A DNA stretch of 64,000 nt from Voacanga thouarsii (Eukaryota; Streptophyta; Magnoliopsida; Gentianales; Apocynaceae): assembly GCA_026120185.1 (NCBI GenBank), contig JANUWF010003368.1, positions 3,348,001 through 3,412,000 on the forward strand. The letters are read 5' to 3'. A model generated the notes under the pieces. It was not told the origin of the DNA and searched no databases. It saw nothing but the letters and a program-made list of their open reading frames with translations. The translations under genes were made by a program, and so were the position numbers. Below, one piece after another: positions 22,759 to 37,993 of the stretch (position 1 is its first letter; every line of letters starts with the position of its first letter).

Positions 22759-25700
22759 TGTAACACCCCGCTACCTAGACTCGCCAGGGCCGGGGATGTC
22801 GCCCCGTCCAAAGGATAAGGGGTCTTTATAACTAGGTCACACAAATAAAATAGCGGAATAAAAATAATACTTTAACTTAAAATTTATTACATCCCAAGAA
22901 TAAATCCATGAATTCCCAAAACAAATCCATAAATAAAATTATCTACTCTCAACTCCCCAAAGCAACACATAAAAATAAATGACAACATTCTCTTCCAAGG
23001 CAGATAACACTAGCTTCTCATCCCCACACCAGGATCGACATGAAATCATGGTAAAAAGGCGATGAGACAGAAATCTCAGTAAGTCCGTGTGTGCTTTGAG
23101 TGTCTAGTGGAAATAGTTCGTGAATGCAAGGTATAAAACCTTTATAAGAGAAATACTGGCAAGTAATAAACATTAGTCAAAAGCAAGAGTGGTGCTTTGG
23201 CTTTCTCAACCATACATAATCAATAAAATCAACCACTCAAAAGAAATGATCATGGGTTATCACAAGTTAGGCCCCACAATCGGTCAGAATGCCACACTTT
23301 GTGCAGACTGACAAAAGGTAGGTGATCGGTCTATCGGGCAAGATACTCCTCATTCTCTATACCCAAACAATAACCGAGTGTCCATTCCGGCAAAACACAG
23401 TCACTTGACTGAAAAATAAACAACTGCTAGCTCGGATCGACACGACCCACTGGACTGACATCTTATCCGGGAAGGACTCACCCCTTAGAGGTGGCCACCT
23501 ACTGAGAGACTCACCCTAACCCTTCAAAGACTAGCCCCAGCAGTCCACCCTTATTGAGTACTTAACGTAACGTAACCCACTTGGGAAAATGAACAAACCA
23601 TAGTTCCACATGAAAATGGCAATTAAGGGTCTCCAAAATCTTTGTCAAAATCAGTTTTGGAAAGAGTTTTGAGTTTGAGTAAATCTGCTTATGGATTTTC
23701 AAATAATTTGTTTGACTGAAATAAGAAAGGAGTCAATCCTCAATTGCCTTATAGAAATGAGTGTCCATGCACTCCACATTTAGCTTGCCATAATAAACAT
23801 TTTACATCAATCATGTTTTATGCAGGAGCTTACCTGATTCCTACTCACAATAAAAGGTCTCCAACAGCTGACCTAATCCCGCATGGGCAAATACAAACTA
23901 CAATCAAACTCAAGCCAAAATCCACTTTCTCAATTTAAAACAACTCAACTCACTACTACCATGATCCTAGTGTCCCAAGCTTTAAGGCCAAACAATAAAT
24001 AAATAGGTTTATAAGCTAAGCCTAATTTGATCTTTGAAATAATTAAGGTTTTGGGAAATAAGTACTACTAAGTTGATGGTTTAAAGCTTGCTAAGAAGAA
24101 TTTAGAGTTTATTTGATGAAGAGTCCTAGGCGGTATTAGGTAAAATAATGATTTATTAATAATTTAGTTGTTAAAAATAATTGATAACTAAAATAAGTTG
24201 AAAATAAATTTAATGAGTCTTGCTTGAAAAATAATAAATAAAATTTTAATAGGTTTTGATTAAAGATAATAATTAATTTTTTTAGTAATAAATATTTTAC
24301 TAATTATGATTATTTCCATAGAAGGCTTTAGTTGATTTCATTATTTAATATAATATCTACATATATATATATATATTATTTTTCTCGCAAAAACTATTAT
24401 TTATTTGACTAAAATATCCTCATTATATATATAATAATCCAAATCTACCCCTCCTAGGATTTTTTTTTTCAAAATTACTAGCAAAATCATATTATGAAAT
24501 ATTTTATTCATGAAATAAAAATTAGCTTAGGGAGAACTAGGTCATGATCATATTTCTATGGCTAACCACAATCATGAACATATACAATCCTTCAATTCAT
24601 CAACCCATCCAAATCATGCATATAAGCATAGATCTAGGCTTACTAAGGCATGATCTAACCTTTACTAGCATAAATATAATTATGGCTTTAATAATCATAC
24701 AAGAATATAAATCCTATTCATCATAGATGACATAATCTCTAGCATACTTGATCATGGAGGCATGCATTAAACCTCAAATCATCAGACAATCAACCAAGAT
24801 AATCCCTTCATGCATAAATCCCATCTCCATCATATTCATACATATACTCATGCTTCACTCTCAACTCATCACAACAATATATACTCAAATCCCATTCATG
24901 ATTCATCTTCAATCAACATCATCCTAGAGACATGAATCTAGAATTTAAAAGAAGGGTTAAAAAGGCTAACTTGATTGATGAAAACCTTAAAGGAGTTTCG
25001 AATGAATCTCAACTCCTAGATGACTAGATCCGTCCAAGGAAGATAGAGAAAGCATGGCCATTGGAGAAGAAGCCATTCAACCAAGAGAGAGAGACCATTA
25101 GCATGTTTATTCATATATATATTCATTAGAGATCAAGATTAGAGAAGATGAAGTTGTTAGAACAACCTTACCTTGAAGGTGTTCTTGAGCCTTCACAAAA
25201 CTTCTGGTTTTTGATCCAAAAGAGCAAGTTGGATTTAGGAGTTTGATGTTAAAAATGGTGTGGATAGACTCACAGTAGTGAATAGATGAAATTTGAAATT
25301 TTTAGAAGAAGTTTGAAGTGATTTGGAGAGGTATTAGGTGAAAGGAAGGAGTATGTGTTTTTGGTGTTCTATGTGTGCTAGAAGGTTGAAGAGGATGGAG
25401 GAATTTTGGTTATTGCTGGCCAAAATTCTGAGGGAGAGAGTGACTGAATTATTTTGAGAGGTTTTTGAAGATGATTTTTCTGGTTTGAAAGGAAAATGAA
25501 AGCTAGTTGTTGAAATCCCTCAAGCATATTTTTGGGAAGCAAATTTAGAAACTAAATATTACAAGAATATCTTTGATTGTTGGAGAGCTTTTGGGAAGCT
25601 GCCATGGCCGAATTTCTGTGCAGAGTTTCGGCTAGATGAAAGCTGGTTGAAGGAAGCTAAGGGTGGCAAAAAATAAGGAGTATAATGGTGAAGGGAAGGT

Positions 25701-26984
25701 CTGGTTGTTTGAGGGATATTTTATGGAAAGTTGCTAAATTATGATGGCTGGAATTTTGGTATCCAAATCAAGGCATGATTGCAGAAATTTGTTGGAGAGA
25801 TTTTTGGACAGCCATGTCTGAATTTTGTGCAGGAGCTTGGGGAAGACAATGGAGCTCTGATCATGGCTGTTTAAGAGTGGTTTGTGCAGAAGAAAGATGG
25901 AGTTTCGGCCAGGGCTGAATTAGGAAACAAAGCTGGAAAATTACTGCACAGGATTTTTGCTATTGCTGGAATTTTTCTGGGCAGTTTCGGCAGCCATTTT
26001 CCAGCCATTTTGAAGGAGATTTCAGAGGCCTTTCAAGGCTGGTTTCCAGCCTTCTTTATGGAGGAAAAATGTGACTAAGATGCTGAACAAAAACTGAAAG
26101 AAAATAGCTTGGTTTCAGACCTCCAAAGCTGCGATTTTGCCCAGGGATTTTTCTGGTTTTGCACAGCTTTTGTGCAGTCCGAAAATGGCCAGAAATATTC
26201 AGGTTTCAAGCTGATCAAAAGGACCCTTTTCTGGTAGCATTTGGGAGGGAATAATAGCTAAGAATTTCGACACCTTGAAGGAAAATGAACCTAGCTAGAG
26301 TGAAGTTTTAGAGAGTTCACTAGGGAAATTAATTCACTTGAAATCCTTCCCCCTCTTCCATGGTTTCGGTCCATAAGATGTCTTTCTCTAAGACATTTTG
26401 AACCTTCAAAGCCACAGCACATTGTTGGAATTTTCCTAGAATAAAATTGGCTTAAACAAATTGAACATCCTAATGGATTGAAAAATAGGAAAAATTAAGG
26501 ATCAAGAGGAAATGAATTCCCCTTAGAAATTTTGTGTAGAGCAAAAGAATAGGATTAGGATACTCCTATCACGACTCTCTTAAGACAACATCTCTACCCT
26601 ATTCCAAAGCACATAAGGCCGAAAATTCCACTTCCCAAGCAAAAATAAAATTTAATCATTCTAAAGCTCCCATGATGGAATTTGAACCCAAGACCTCAAT
26701 ATTTAATTTCAAAGCTCTAACCATTAAACCACAACAACTCTTGTTCTTATTTTCTCTCTAAAAATATTTTCCTATTCAATTCTTAAGCTATCACCCTTTT
26801 TCCACCTCAAGCAAAAATCACCATTTTGCCCTTTTGACTCAATAATCATAATCAAGCCCTCCAGACTATAAAACACAAATTAAATGCACATAAAATCATA
26901 TAAAAATATATTGAAATATGCAATGAAATATGATATGCATCCCAACCCCCTTACTCTAAGGTTGGTTTTGACTGGGGTTTCACA
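22759..26984 (-). mobile_element. Gypsy 5' LTR, 4.2 kb (LTR-1)
   Basis: Bounded by TGTAACACCCC on the left and GGGGTTTCACA on the right (TG..CA on the minus strand). The whole length is about 80-90 per cent like 41253-45585. It contains recurrent blocks such as 'gtcgccccgtcc', 'aaatctcagtaagtc', 'agaggtggccacctactgag' and 'ttattgagtac'. A minus-strand PBS adjoins the left end. The long LTR and TGTRACACCCC ends fit the Tekay/Del group of chromoviruses, but without pol the lineage is an inference. It has no supported genes; a 64-codon frame near 25.9 kb is by chance. Confidence 0.85.
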
Positions 26985-27377
26985 GTGCTGCTTTGCTTGA
27001 ACCCAAAACCTTTTTCTTCATTTTTGGAGACGATTTTTGCCCTTTCTTTGGTTTTGGAATAGAAGATATTTAGGAATAGTGGAAGGCATTATTTGATTAT
27101 TGTGTCATAAAATACTTTACATGAAAAATATTATTATTATTTTTATTATCATTATCATTCCTAAAAAGCTATTATATTTTCCATTTTTGGTTGGTCATCT
27201 ATTAATTATCTATAATAGTAGTAATAATAATTATTATACTAATTAGAACTATAATGTTATTATTTATTATCTATTGAAAACTTATTTATTGTTATCGTTG
27301 TTTTCAGTTGATGAATTATAATAAAATTATATATATATTATCTTGATAATATTATAACCAAATGATTTCCTTTCATT

Positions 27378-27423
<46 letters not shown>

Positions 27424-27785
27424 TTTGTATGATATTAAATTGTGCATTCATGTGGTTGGTCTCGTTCAGCCATCCTATTTGAATTACCTAGTCCTAGCAA
27501 TTTTTGCTTTAGGTAAATTAATATAATAATTGGGTAATATTATATTAATACTTTCTTCTACTTTGCATTAAAATATTATATGCATACTTTGGTGGGATAT
27601 TATGTACCGGTTGGCATATATGATCATTTAGTTAGGAGACCTTTTGTTTTTTTCCTTTCATTGTTGCCAACCACCCCTTAGTACTTCTCGGAACTGGTAA
27701 AAAGCAATTAGTACCTATAGGATTATAGTTTGATTAGAAGTGTGTTTGAAATTAAACAAACCCCACATTTTTCTCCTATCAACCG
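26985..27785. other. AT-rich flank with (AT)n
   Basis: Begins right after the gypsy LTR. Contains a (TA)n run of about 40 bp at 27381-27421. The final 300 bp are less repetitive and could be the 5' flank of a host gene remnant starting near 27.8 kb; no core promoter can be assigned. Confidence 0.35.
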
Positions 27786-28110
27786 ATGCATCTCAACTGC
27801 CCTAGCTTCACGATTTTCCTTTCTTTGCCTAAGGAAAATCTCAGCTTACCTTCATTCCTAGGAACTCTTGAAACTTTCAAGAACTTCAGCTATCATCGTG
27901 CATTGCTTCTTCTCTCCAATGGCGAACGATTTCCTCTTCAACTTGAACAACAAAATGCTGCCATAGTGAGCAAAACAGCCGACACACATACATATTTCTT
28001 TAACCAGCTTCATAGCAAACTCTCTTCAATTTTGTTATTGTGTCTGACACCCACATCAGCTAACATCCTAGGCTGGTCTTTTCTTCTCCTAAAAGGATTT
28101 CAAGAGGTAA
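27786..28110 (+). other. Possible first exon of an unidentified host gene
   Basis: A frame of 129 codons opens at 27786 ('MHLNCPSFTIFLSLPKEN'). An alternative ATG at 27919 has a good plant start context (CCAATGGCG) but opens only 15 codons. A donor-like AG|GTAACA occurs at about 28109. The sequence does not look like any transposable element in the window, and base use is more balanced than in the surroundings. I recognise no domain, and it may be noncoding. A possible acceptor 'aaatgcag' lies at 28603-28610, followed by 'gacaagattggattt'. Confidence 0.25.
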
Positions 28111-28189
28111 CAAGCTTGATCCTTCCTTTATTTTCTCTTGAAAAAAAGAAAAACCAGTATGTAGATGTGTTTTGAATGGGTTTGGCCAG

Positions 28190-28490
28190 CATGCTGGCTG
28201 CTTTAATTGTCACATTGTGCACAAATTTTAAATGGAAAATTGCAAGGCATGTTGGTTGCTTCAATTTATCTCCTTGTACACAAAATTGAAATGGAAATTG
28301 CAAGGCCTACTGATTGCTTTATCTTGTCCTTTTGTGCACAAATTTTAAATGGAGAATGCTTGCTGCAATTTATTCTCTTCTACTTGTTTCTTTTCATGAT
28401 CCGGATGCTTACTTCTATTTGTTCTCTTCTACTTGTTTCTTTTCATGGACTGAATGCATATGGAGGTTGTGAATAGTTTCACAATATATG
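28190..28490 (+). repeat. Two short tandem repeats
   Basis: About three units of roughly 60 bp with 'ttgtgcacaaattttaaatg' and 'gcaaggcatgttggttgctt' (28190-28360), followed by two to three units of about 50 bp with 'ttctcttctacttgtttctt' and 'ttcatgga.tgaatgc' (28370-28460). Confidence 0.75.
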
Positions 28491-28792
28491 CTCCTATTTG
28501 TCTCTTCTATTTTTTTTTCCAAGTGAACCGAATGCATGTTGAAAGTTGAAGTTTTACTATTTATTTGGTAGTTGTCAATTGACCTCAAGAAAATGCAGGA
28601 CAAGATTGGATTTTTGAAGAAACTTTTGAAACTTGTTTTAATACATAAATATCATGTTTTCATGTGGAATATTATTCTGGAAGTTACTCTAGTCTATTGC
28701 AGAATTTTTTTAAAGGGAAAAAAAAAAAATAAGAACAGGGGATTTTCGGAAGTCATTGGTCATTGTTTTGCAAACTGTTTTGAGCATGGTTT

Positions 28793-30669
<1,877 letters not shown>

Positions 30670-30682
30670 TCTCCCACTTGCA
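30670..30682 (-). other. Copia A polypurine tract
   Basis: Minus strand CAAGTGGGAGA directly before the 3' LTR start TGTATGCCC. The same AAGTGGGAGAT tract precedes the copia B LTR at 50884. Confidence 0.85.
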
Positions 30683-32310
30683 CTCTAAGACTAAGTAAGT
30701 CCGTAGGTGCCTACCCCTATGGCGTCGAAGTGTCTTTTGAAGACTCTCTCAGCCAAAGGCTTGGTGAATGGATCTGCTAGATTGTTCTCAGAGGCAATCT
30801 GTTCCACCACAACTTCCCATCTCTGGATAAAATCCTAGATCATGTGGTACTTCCTCTTGATATGCTTCCCCTTCTTGTGGTTCCGAGGTTTTTTGGATTG
30901 CGATACTGCTCCAGTGTTGTCGCAATACATCACAATCGGCCTGTCCATGTGTGGCACGATTCCAAGTTCTGAAAGGAACTTCCGGAGCCAGACTGCTTCC
31001 TTGGATGCCTCCGAAGCTGCCACATACTCAGCTTTTATGGTTAAGTCAGTAATGTAAGATTGCTTGATACTCCTCTATGAAATAGCTCTTCTAGGTAAGG
31101 TGAAGATATATCCATTAGTGGATTTTCTCTTATCCTTATCTGCCTAGAAGTCTGAGTCTGTGTATCATGTAGAAACCAAGTCTTCAGCCTTGTAAACCAG
31201 CATATAATTTCTTGTTCCCTTGAGGTACTTGAGTATATGCTTTACAGCTTGTTAATGAACCTCTCCAGGGTTTAACTGATATCTGCTAACCAAGCCTACG
31301 GTAAAGTAGATATCTGGCCTAGTATACAGCATGGCGTACGTGAGACTTCCCACAGCCGAAGCGTAGGGAATCCTACTCATTCTTTTCTTTTCTTCTTTTG
31401 ATTTAGGACAGTTCTTTGAAGAAAGTGACAACCTATGTTTGCAAAGGATTAAGGCTTCCTTGCATGAGTCCATGTTGTACCTGGCCAGCATCTTGTCAAT
31501 GTATGCAACTTGGGATAATCCTAACATTCTCTGCTTCTTATTTTTAAGAAGTCTAATCCCGAGAATGTAGCTGGCTTCTCCCAAGTCCTTCATACTAAAT
31601 TGACTAGACAGCCAAACTTTTGTAGATGACAATAACCCTACATTATTTCCAATGAGTAGAATGTCATCTACATACAAGACAAGAAAAACCACATTAATGC
31701 CTTCAAGTTTTCTATACACACATGGTTCATCCTTATTTTGAATAAAACCATAAGTTTTTACAGTCTCAGCAAAACGAATGTTCCATGCCCTTGATGCCTG
31801 CTTAAGTCTATAAATGGATTTCTTAAGCTTGCAAACCATATGCTCTTGGCTTTTAGAAATAAAGTCTTCCAATTGGGACATATAGATGTCTTCACTAAGA
31901 TGGTCATTTAAAAATGTCGTCTTGACATCTGTTTGCTATATCTCATAGTCATAATAACATGCGATGGCAAGGAGGATACAGATGGACTTAAGCATGGCTA
32001 CCGGGGAAAAGATTTCCTCATAATTGATTTCCTCTTTCTGAGTATACCCTTTTGCCATAAGCCTAACTTTGAAGGTTTCCACCTTCCCATCTACTCCCCT
32101 CATTCTCTTGTATACCCACTTACACCTTATGGGTTTTATCCCTTCAAGTGAAGCTACACGATCCCAAACCTGATTGAGATACATAGACTCAATCTTGACT
32201 TTCATTACTTCATACCACAGATTTGCATTGGTATCAGCAATAGCCTCTTCGTATCTAGTAGGTCTTGTTCCTGATGGTCGAAGACAAGCTCGAAAGCTTC
32301 TCCAGTCCAT
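30683..32310 (-). pseudogene. Copia A reverse transcriptase and RNase H
   Basis: Reverse transcriptase from about 32310: 'KWVYKRMRGVDGKVETFK', 'RLMAKGYTQKE', 'FSPVAMLKSI', 'KLKKSIYRLKQASRAWN', and the catalytic box 'LVLYVDDILLIGN' with YVDD at 31663-31674, then 'MKDLGEASYILGI' and 'RPDIYFTVGLVSRYQ'. RNase H follows with 'AEYVAASEASKEAVWLRKF' and 'YCDNTGAVS', and the tail 'LADPFTKPL'. Stops interrupt at positions where the family has Trp or Gln ('YEI*QTDVK', 'VH*QAVKHIL', 'VST*YTDSDF*ADKD', 'AIS*RSIKQ'); each fits a G-to-A or C-to-T change. The frame is otherwise well kept. Confidence 0.92.
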
Positions 32311-33604
32311 CTCTCTGGAACCCTAGACACTCTCCCATTACGACGAGGCTCTATATGTACAGGCTCTTGAGACTGTGCCTCTTCTTGTTCCACAATCGGG
32401 TCAGAAGAAGTTGCTTCTGATGATAACTTCTCTTCCAGTTCCAACCTAGTTGAACCTTTCGTGGAAGTACTTTGATCATCTTCTAAGTATCTAGCATTGG
32501 TACTAACCAGTATCTTCTGCTCCTTAGGATGATAAAAGTAACCACCATTTGTCCGTTTTGGATACTCAACAAAATAGCAAAATTCTAATCTTGATTCCAA
32601 CTTATCTCCCTTGACCAATACATAAACTAGACAGCCCCATATTCTGAGATGATTCATACTTGGCTTATGCCCAGTCCACATCTTATAGGGAGTCCTAGGT
32701 ACTGACTTGGAAGGCACCAAGTTCAGAATATATACCGTTGTTTCAAGGGCATATCCCTAAAAAGACACTAGAAGAGTAGCATGAGACATCATGCTTCGGA
32801 CCAGTTCCATCAATGTCCCGTTCCTTCTCTCAACTACTCTATTCTGTTGGGGTGTCCCCGGTACAGAGAGTTGGGATACTATCCCATGATGTAGCATATA
32901 GTCCTTGAATTCACCAAGGAGGTACTCTCCACCACGATCTGATGGTAAGGTCTTGATCAATTTACCTGTTCGACGCTCCATTTCAACCTTAAACTCTTTG
33001 AACTTGTCAAAAGAGTTAGACTTGCGTCTCATCAGGTAAACGTAACCAAACCTTGTACAATCATCTGTGAAAGTGATGAAGTACTTAAAACCTCCTCTAG
33101 TTGGTGTAGACATGGGACCATACACATCAGTGTGAATAAGACTCAATACCTTCTTGGCTCTATCCGCCTTAGGGGCAAATGATCTTTTGGTCATCTTTCC
33201 CACCAGGTAGGACTCACACTGAGGCCAATTTTCCAATCTCAATGAGCCCAAGGGCCCATCATGGATCAACCTCTGAATTTTGGTTGAGTTGATATGCCCC
33301 AACCTTAGATGCCAAAGATATGAGTCATTGACATTGGTCTTTCTCTTCTTTATTAAAGGTTCAAATCGAGCATTTTTTAATTGATTGTTAATAGGGTTTA
33401 AGAAAAATAGAGTCTCATACATGTGCCCAGTACATAAAATTTCTCCACTCTACTGATAGAAATACTAGAATAAAAAGATACAGAATATCCTTGATTTATT
33501 AGTTTCGCAACCGAAATCAAATTCTGTCGAAATCCAGGTACATGTAAAATATCTTTCAAAATCACTATTCTATTACAATCAAATACAAGATTCAGCCCTC
33601 CCAC
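32205..33604 (-). pseudogene. Copia A pre-integrase and integrase
   Basis: 'DSYLWHLRLGHINSTKIQRL' is the first half of the HHCC zinc region; its second part reads 'QCESYLVGKMTK', where one Cys ligand is Tyr (TGC to TAC). The DDE core follows with 'THTD'-type 'SLIHTDVYGPM', 'FTDDCTRFGYVYLM', 'LPSDRGGEYL' and 'PGTPQQNRVVERRNGTLME'. A Trp codon is a stop in 'LVSF*GYALET' (about 32757). The C-terminal part 'RTPYKMWTGHKPSMNHLRIW' and 'RRNGRVSRVPERW' follows. The protein would insert element DNA into chromosomes, but this copy is interrupted. Confidence 0.92.
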
Positions 33605-34575
33605 TGCAAGGGCCTAAACTTGTGCTCCATTTCCCACACGTAGTCCATGTTCGCCCTTCTGAAGTCTTCTAATATTTCTAAACCCCTGCAAAGAGTTACA
33701 AATATGATCAGTGGCTCCTGAATCAACAATCCAAGTGGAAGTTAATCCAACCATTAATATAGACTCTAGATAGAAAACATTACTTGTGGGGTTTTTCTTA
33801 GCTTGAAGATCTGGACACTCATTTTTCTAGTGTCCCTTCAGTCCACACTTGAAGCACTTGCCCTTGGGTTTGTCTTTGGGCTGGATCGTTGCGTTCCCCT
33901 TCTTCTTCTTGAACTTCCTGGGCTTGGGCCCAATTCTAGAAGATGATGCCTTAGCAATCATAGCCTTAGATTATGGCTTCATGACCTTTTCTGCCATCTG
34001 GAGCTCCTTCATCAACTCAGTCAAACCTATGTTCAACTTGTTCATGTTATAGTTCAACTTGAATTGAGTAAAGGAACTCGGTAGAGATTCGAGAACCATG
34101 TCTAATTGGCTCTCGGGGTCAATGATAGCCCCTAAGATTTCTACCTCCTCGAAGTAGCAATCATCTTGAGCATATGCTCTCTGACTGATGCTCTCTCAGC
34201 CATCTTAGTGTTAATGATGGTTCGAAGAGCCTCCTGCCTTGCGGGTCGGCTCTTATCCGCGAACATCGTGGCTAATGATTGGGTTATGTCATACGCAGTG
34301 GTCATGTGCTCATGTTCGGATTGGAGCACATTAGACATGGAGGCCAACATGTAACAACGAGCCATCTCGTTGGCCTTCTTCCAAGCCTTCTCAACCTCAC
34401 ACTCATCGGCGGTGGAACCCTTCTCGATAAGAGGGCATGCTTCGTAAAGGATATACTTATACTCTTTCGCTGTGAGTATTATATCCAGGTTCCTTTTTCA
34501 ATCCACATAGTTTGGTCCCGTTAGCTTATTCTCTCAGAGAATAACGACCAATGGACTAAAAGAATCTCCCACCAT
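33605..34575 (-). pseudogene. Copia A gag, zinc knuckle and protease
   Basis: Starts at ATG 34575 ('MVGDSFSPLVVIL'), then a stop, then 'ENKLTGPNYVDW', the usual copia gag N-terminus. A helical capsid region follows ('CEVEKAWKKANEMARCYMLA', 'MFADKSRPARQEALRTI'). The knuckle 'CFKCGLKGH*KNEC' has all four ligands, with a TAG for the usual Trp. The protease active site is 'WIVDSGATDHIC' near 33700-33735. Then comes 'LVFDCNRIVILKDILHVPGF'. Several frames are needed to read it all. Confidence 0.88.
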
Positions 34576-36171
34576 TTCTGAAAAATTGAAAAAAAAAAAA
34601 GATTCAGTTTGTGAAAATAAAACAAATATGTGTACTTTATCCTTATTATCAAAACTGACAATAATCAATTTAGCTCTTAGGAAAACTGACATAACTTCTT
34701 AGGAAGATTAATAGTTTCCTAAACTAAGTGTGTTAACCACTACAAATTAATTTCCCTTCTAGGTAATGATCTAGAAGATAACTCCATCGAGGGGATGGTC
34801 ATTTCCTCTCATTTTCTATGGACATATCTCGCACTATGACCTCCAACGAGGGGCTGGCTGATCATAGTACGTGCCCTAGGTTATTAATTACATCCCTCCA
34901 TTAGATCTAGATCCTTGTGGTATCCCCATCCTATACGGGTTCACTCCCAGGGTGATGCGAGGGGACCTACGATCTCTAATGAGGATCGTGATGGAAATCG
35001 TGGGGCCGTTGGAACCCCTCTCCCATTTAGTCTTTTAAAATAAGGGTTTTCTGAAAAATATCCTTTTGAAAATTTCCATTAAGTTTTTCCTTAACTCAAA
35101 AATAAAATGTCTAAGTCCATAAAAATCTCTATGTTAAGGCTTATATCCTTTGAGAGTTTTTCCCATGGACTAATTTTTTTTAAGTTAAAAACTTAATGAT
35201 TTCAAAATTTTTTCAATTAAAACTTTCTAGAGATTTTGGTCTCAAGTTTATTTGACAAAACAATTTTTCTTGTGCCAAACTAAAACAAAATGGCTTTCTA
35301 TTTTAACTTTACAAAAATATCTAAATTGAATATATTTTCTATGTCAAGGATTAAATCCTTTGAGAAAATATCTAAGGATTAATTTTTGTTTAAGTTAAAA
35401 TAACCATTTAATTTATAGAAAAAATATTTTCCTTGTCAAAAACATTCCTAAAGACTTTGGTCTTTGAGAAAACGTGCACATAGGTACCAAAAATAAATAG
35501 CATGCTAGAAAACTGTAGACGTTTTCATGCTCTTTTATTTTTAAACCTAAATGTCTAGATAATAGAATTAATTAATTAATTAATTAATGGTCTTGTTTAA
35601 TCTTAAAATTCCTTACTAATATTTTTTATGCAAAAATATTCCTTGAATATTAATTATTGCAAAATATTTACTTCGTCTGGTATGGACAAAAAAAAAAAAA
35701 AACGCAAGAAAAATTACAAGGAAAAAATAAAAAATTTCTACTTGGTCCACTGCACCCGCTACATTGGATCATGCACCCATCTGCACTATGGTCCACTGCA
35801 CCCGCCGCACAGAACTAGGACCCACAAGAAACCAGCGCGCGGACCAGCCTCCCAGACCTTATCCTGTAGTTTTTTTTTTCTGCGAATTTCCTACATTTTT
35901 TTGCATAGCTTCTGCCTTCGATGGCTCTCCGATTTCAAACTAAATACAATGAAATCAATCAAAACCAACAATCGACTATACCCATAAACACTGGGCTTAC
36001 ACGATTTGCTAAGAAAAACAGTAAATTACAAATCTCCTATACCTCCACTTGCGAGATTTAACAGAGAATCTATCCATACCATAAACAGCGAAGGATCACA
36101 ATTTTAATCACACATATGTGACCAGTTTTATTCATCTAGATGCATGCTTCCTATATTTTCACAAAACCTTC
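34576..36171 (-). other. Copia A leader
   Basis: About 1.6 kb between primer-binding site and gag with no supported ORF. The part near 36.0 kb is related to the copia D leader (6950-7000). T- and A-rich with simple tracts. Confidence 0.7.
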
Positions 36172-36187
36172 ATGCTCCGATACCGAT
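36172..36187 (-). other. Copia A primer-binding site
   Basis: Minus strand ATCGGTATCGGAGC next to the LTR end corresponds to TGGTATCAGAGC with two to three changes. Confidence 0.7.
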
Positions 36188-37993
36188 TGAAGGCATAGAA
36201 AATGAAAAACACAGGACATGCAGCGGAAGCGAAGATCAAAAATTGGAAAAACAAAGAACAACGGAACTCCAGGGCAGAGCCGGCACCGGCTCCGGCAGTC
36301 CTAGCCGGCGCCGGTTAGGCTTTGTACAGGTTCCGAAGTTTTAAAAATTTTACTTCTTTTCCTCGTTCTAATAATTGACTGGACCAGAATGTGTGCCATC
36401 GGGGTAGGTACGCTGATGGAAGCCTCTAGTGCGATTCCTGCAAGCCTCCTATTCTGTCTTTGAATGTAGGTGAACACCAATTTCTCGATCTTCCAGTATA
36501 TGGCCTGCCTAAATCCATTTGGTGAACAACTACAGACTAAGGAATTTTTTTCTAGAGAGAGAGAGAGAGAGAGAGATCTGACTTTTCACAGAGAAGAAGC
36601 CGTCTCAGAGAGTGTATGTTCTTCCAACAACATTGTTTCCAATCATCCTGTTTAACTTAAATAAAATCTTATGTTAAACTGGACTGGACCATTGGACTCT
36701 TAGTTTAACCTTTTGGGCTTAATTAATAATTCTAATTAGAACTGACCTGATGGCCCAATTAATAATTAATTTTCTAGCCCAAATAAACTAGTCCAATTAA
36801 TAAGCCTATATTAGTTTAGTCCCAAGTTAATCTTTAATTATTTAAATTGGGCCAAAGCCCTGAATAATTAATTAACCCACTAAACTAATTTTATTAATTC
36901 TCTCTCCATAGATCTTTATTTTATTCTAGCCCAATAATTAAATCAGGCTACTTAAATAAAATAAATTCCATTTAATTTAAAATCAATTCCTTAGCCTGTA
37001 TTTAATTAGGACTCACAGTCTATATTGGGGACCAAAAGACATACCGCATTGGCTACTAAAATGACCAAAATACCCTTGTCATATAAATAGTTGTATTTTA
37101 CATTTTAAATATTTCCTAACATCACCATAAGAAAATATTGACCACAACGACAGTACTGCGTTAGCAAAGTCTCTGACCTACAAGTGTAATGGCTAAAATA
37201 CCCCTCTATACATCGCTGTACATTCAGAGAGGAAGAAGTGCACTAACACCTCTCTAAATAACATCTACCATCCTTAGGCCTCTAGTCCAATGATCCACGA
37301 CTTCCTGGATTGTTTTTACTTTCCAAGGGAGCTATCCTAAAGCAAACATCCAAGTCATGTTTCCCAGGGCCCTGGATATTTAGATCATTCAGATAACCAC
37401 AAGGGGCGATATAGTATAGAAACTATTTTGTACAAGTCTGTCTTAACTAACTAGTCACACATACCCAACATGCAAGTATATTGGGTCTACGATAGAACCT
37501 CAACTATAGCATATCAAAATATATGCTTCCAGCTTCGTCAGACCACCAACTCATACTCAAGCCGTAGAGTACTAGTTCACGCTGTAGTGGTAGTAGTCTA
37601 GGTTTCTACCATATAGTACTTTTAGAAACCACTACTACAGGTCCTGTTCTACGTATTCGAAATACGCTTATGTCATGAAGTGAGTGGACTACTCACTGGC
37701 TAAAGGTAAGTCATTCCCCATTTAGAATTCACAACATAATAATCTAGACATGATGAGATTCCCATTCTCATCAATCGATTAAGAACGAATGTTTATGTGT
37801 TAAGTAACCCGTGATCCATACCTTACTGTGAAAGACCTCCATTCACATGGACCGCTTATTTAAACACAATGGGTCTTTTCCGAATGTAATTGTGCATAAA
37901 TAAAATTGTAAATTTACAAATAATTTCTAAAAATAAATTCTTTTTTTAAATAATCGATTTTTACATCAGAAACTTAGTCTAAGAGGGCATACA
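36188..37993 (-). repeat. Copia A 5' LTR
   Basis: 1806 bp, partner of 28793-30669, with a short (GA)n at about 36556-36576. It would hold the promoter driving the minus-strand element. I cannot fix a TATA box with confidence. Confidence 0.93.

Noticed and set aside
25884..26078. 64-codon frame within the gypsy LTR-1
   Set aside because: Inside a long LTR, not kept open in the related LTR-2, no domain.
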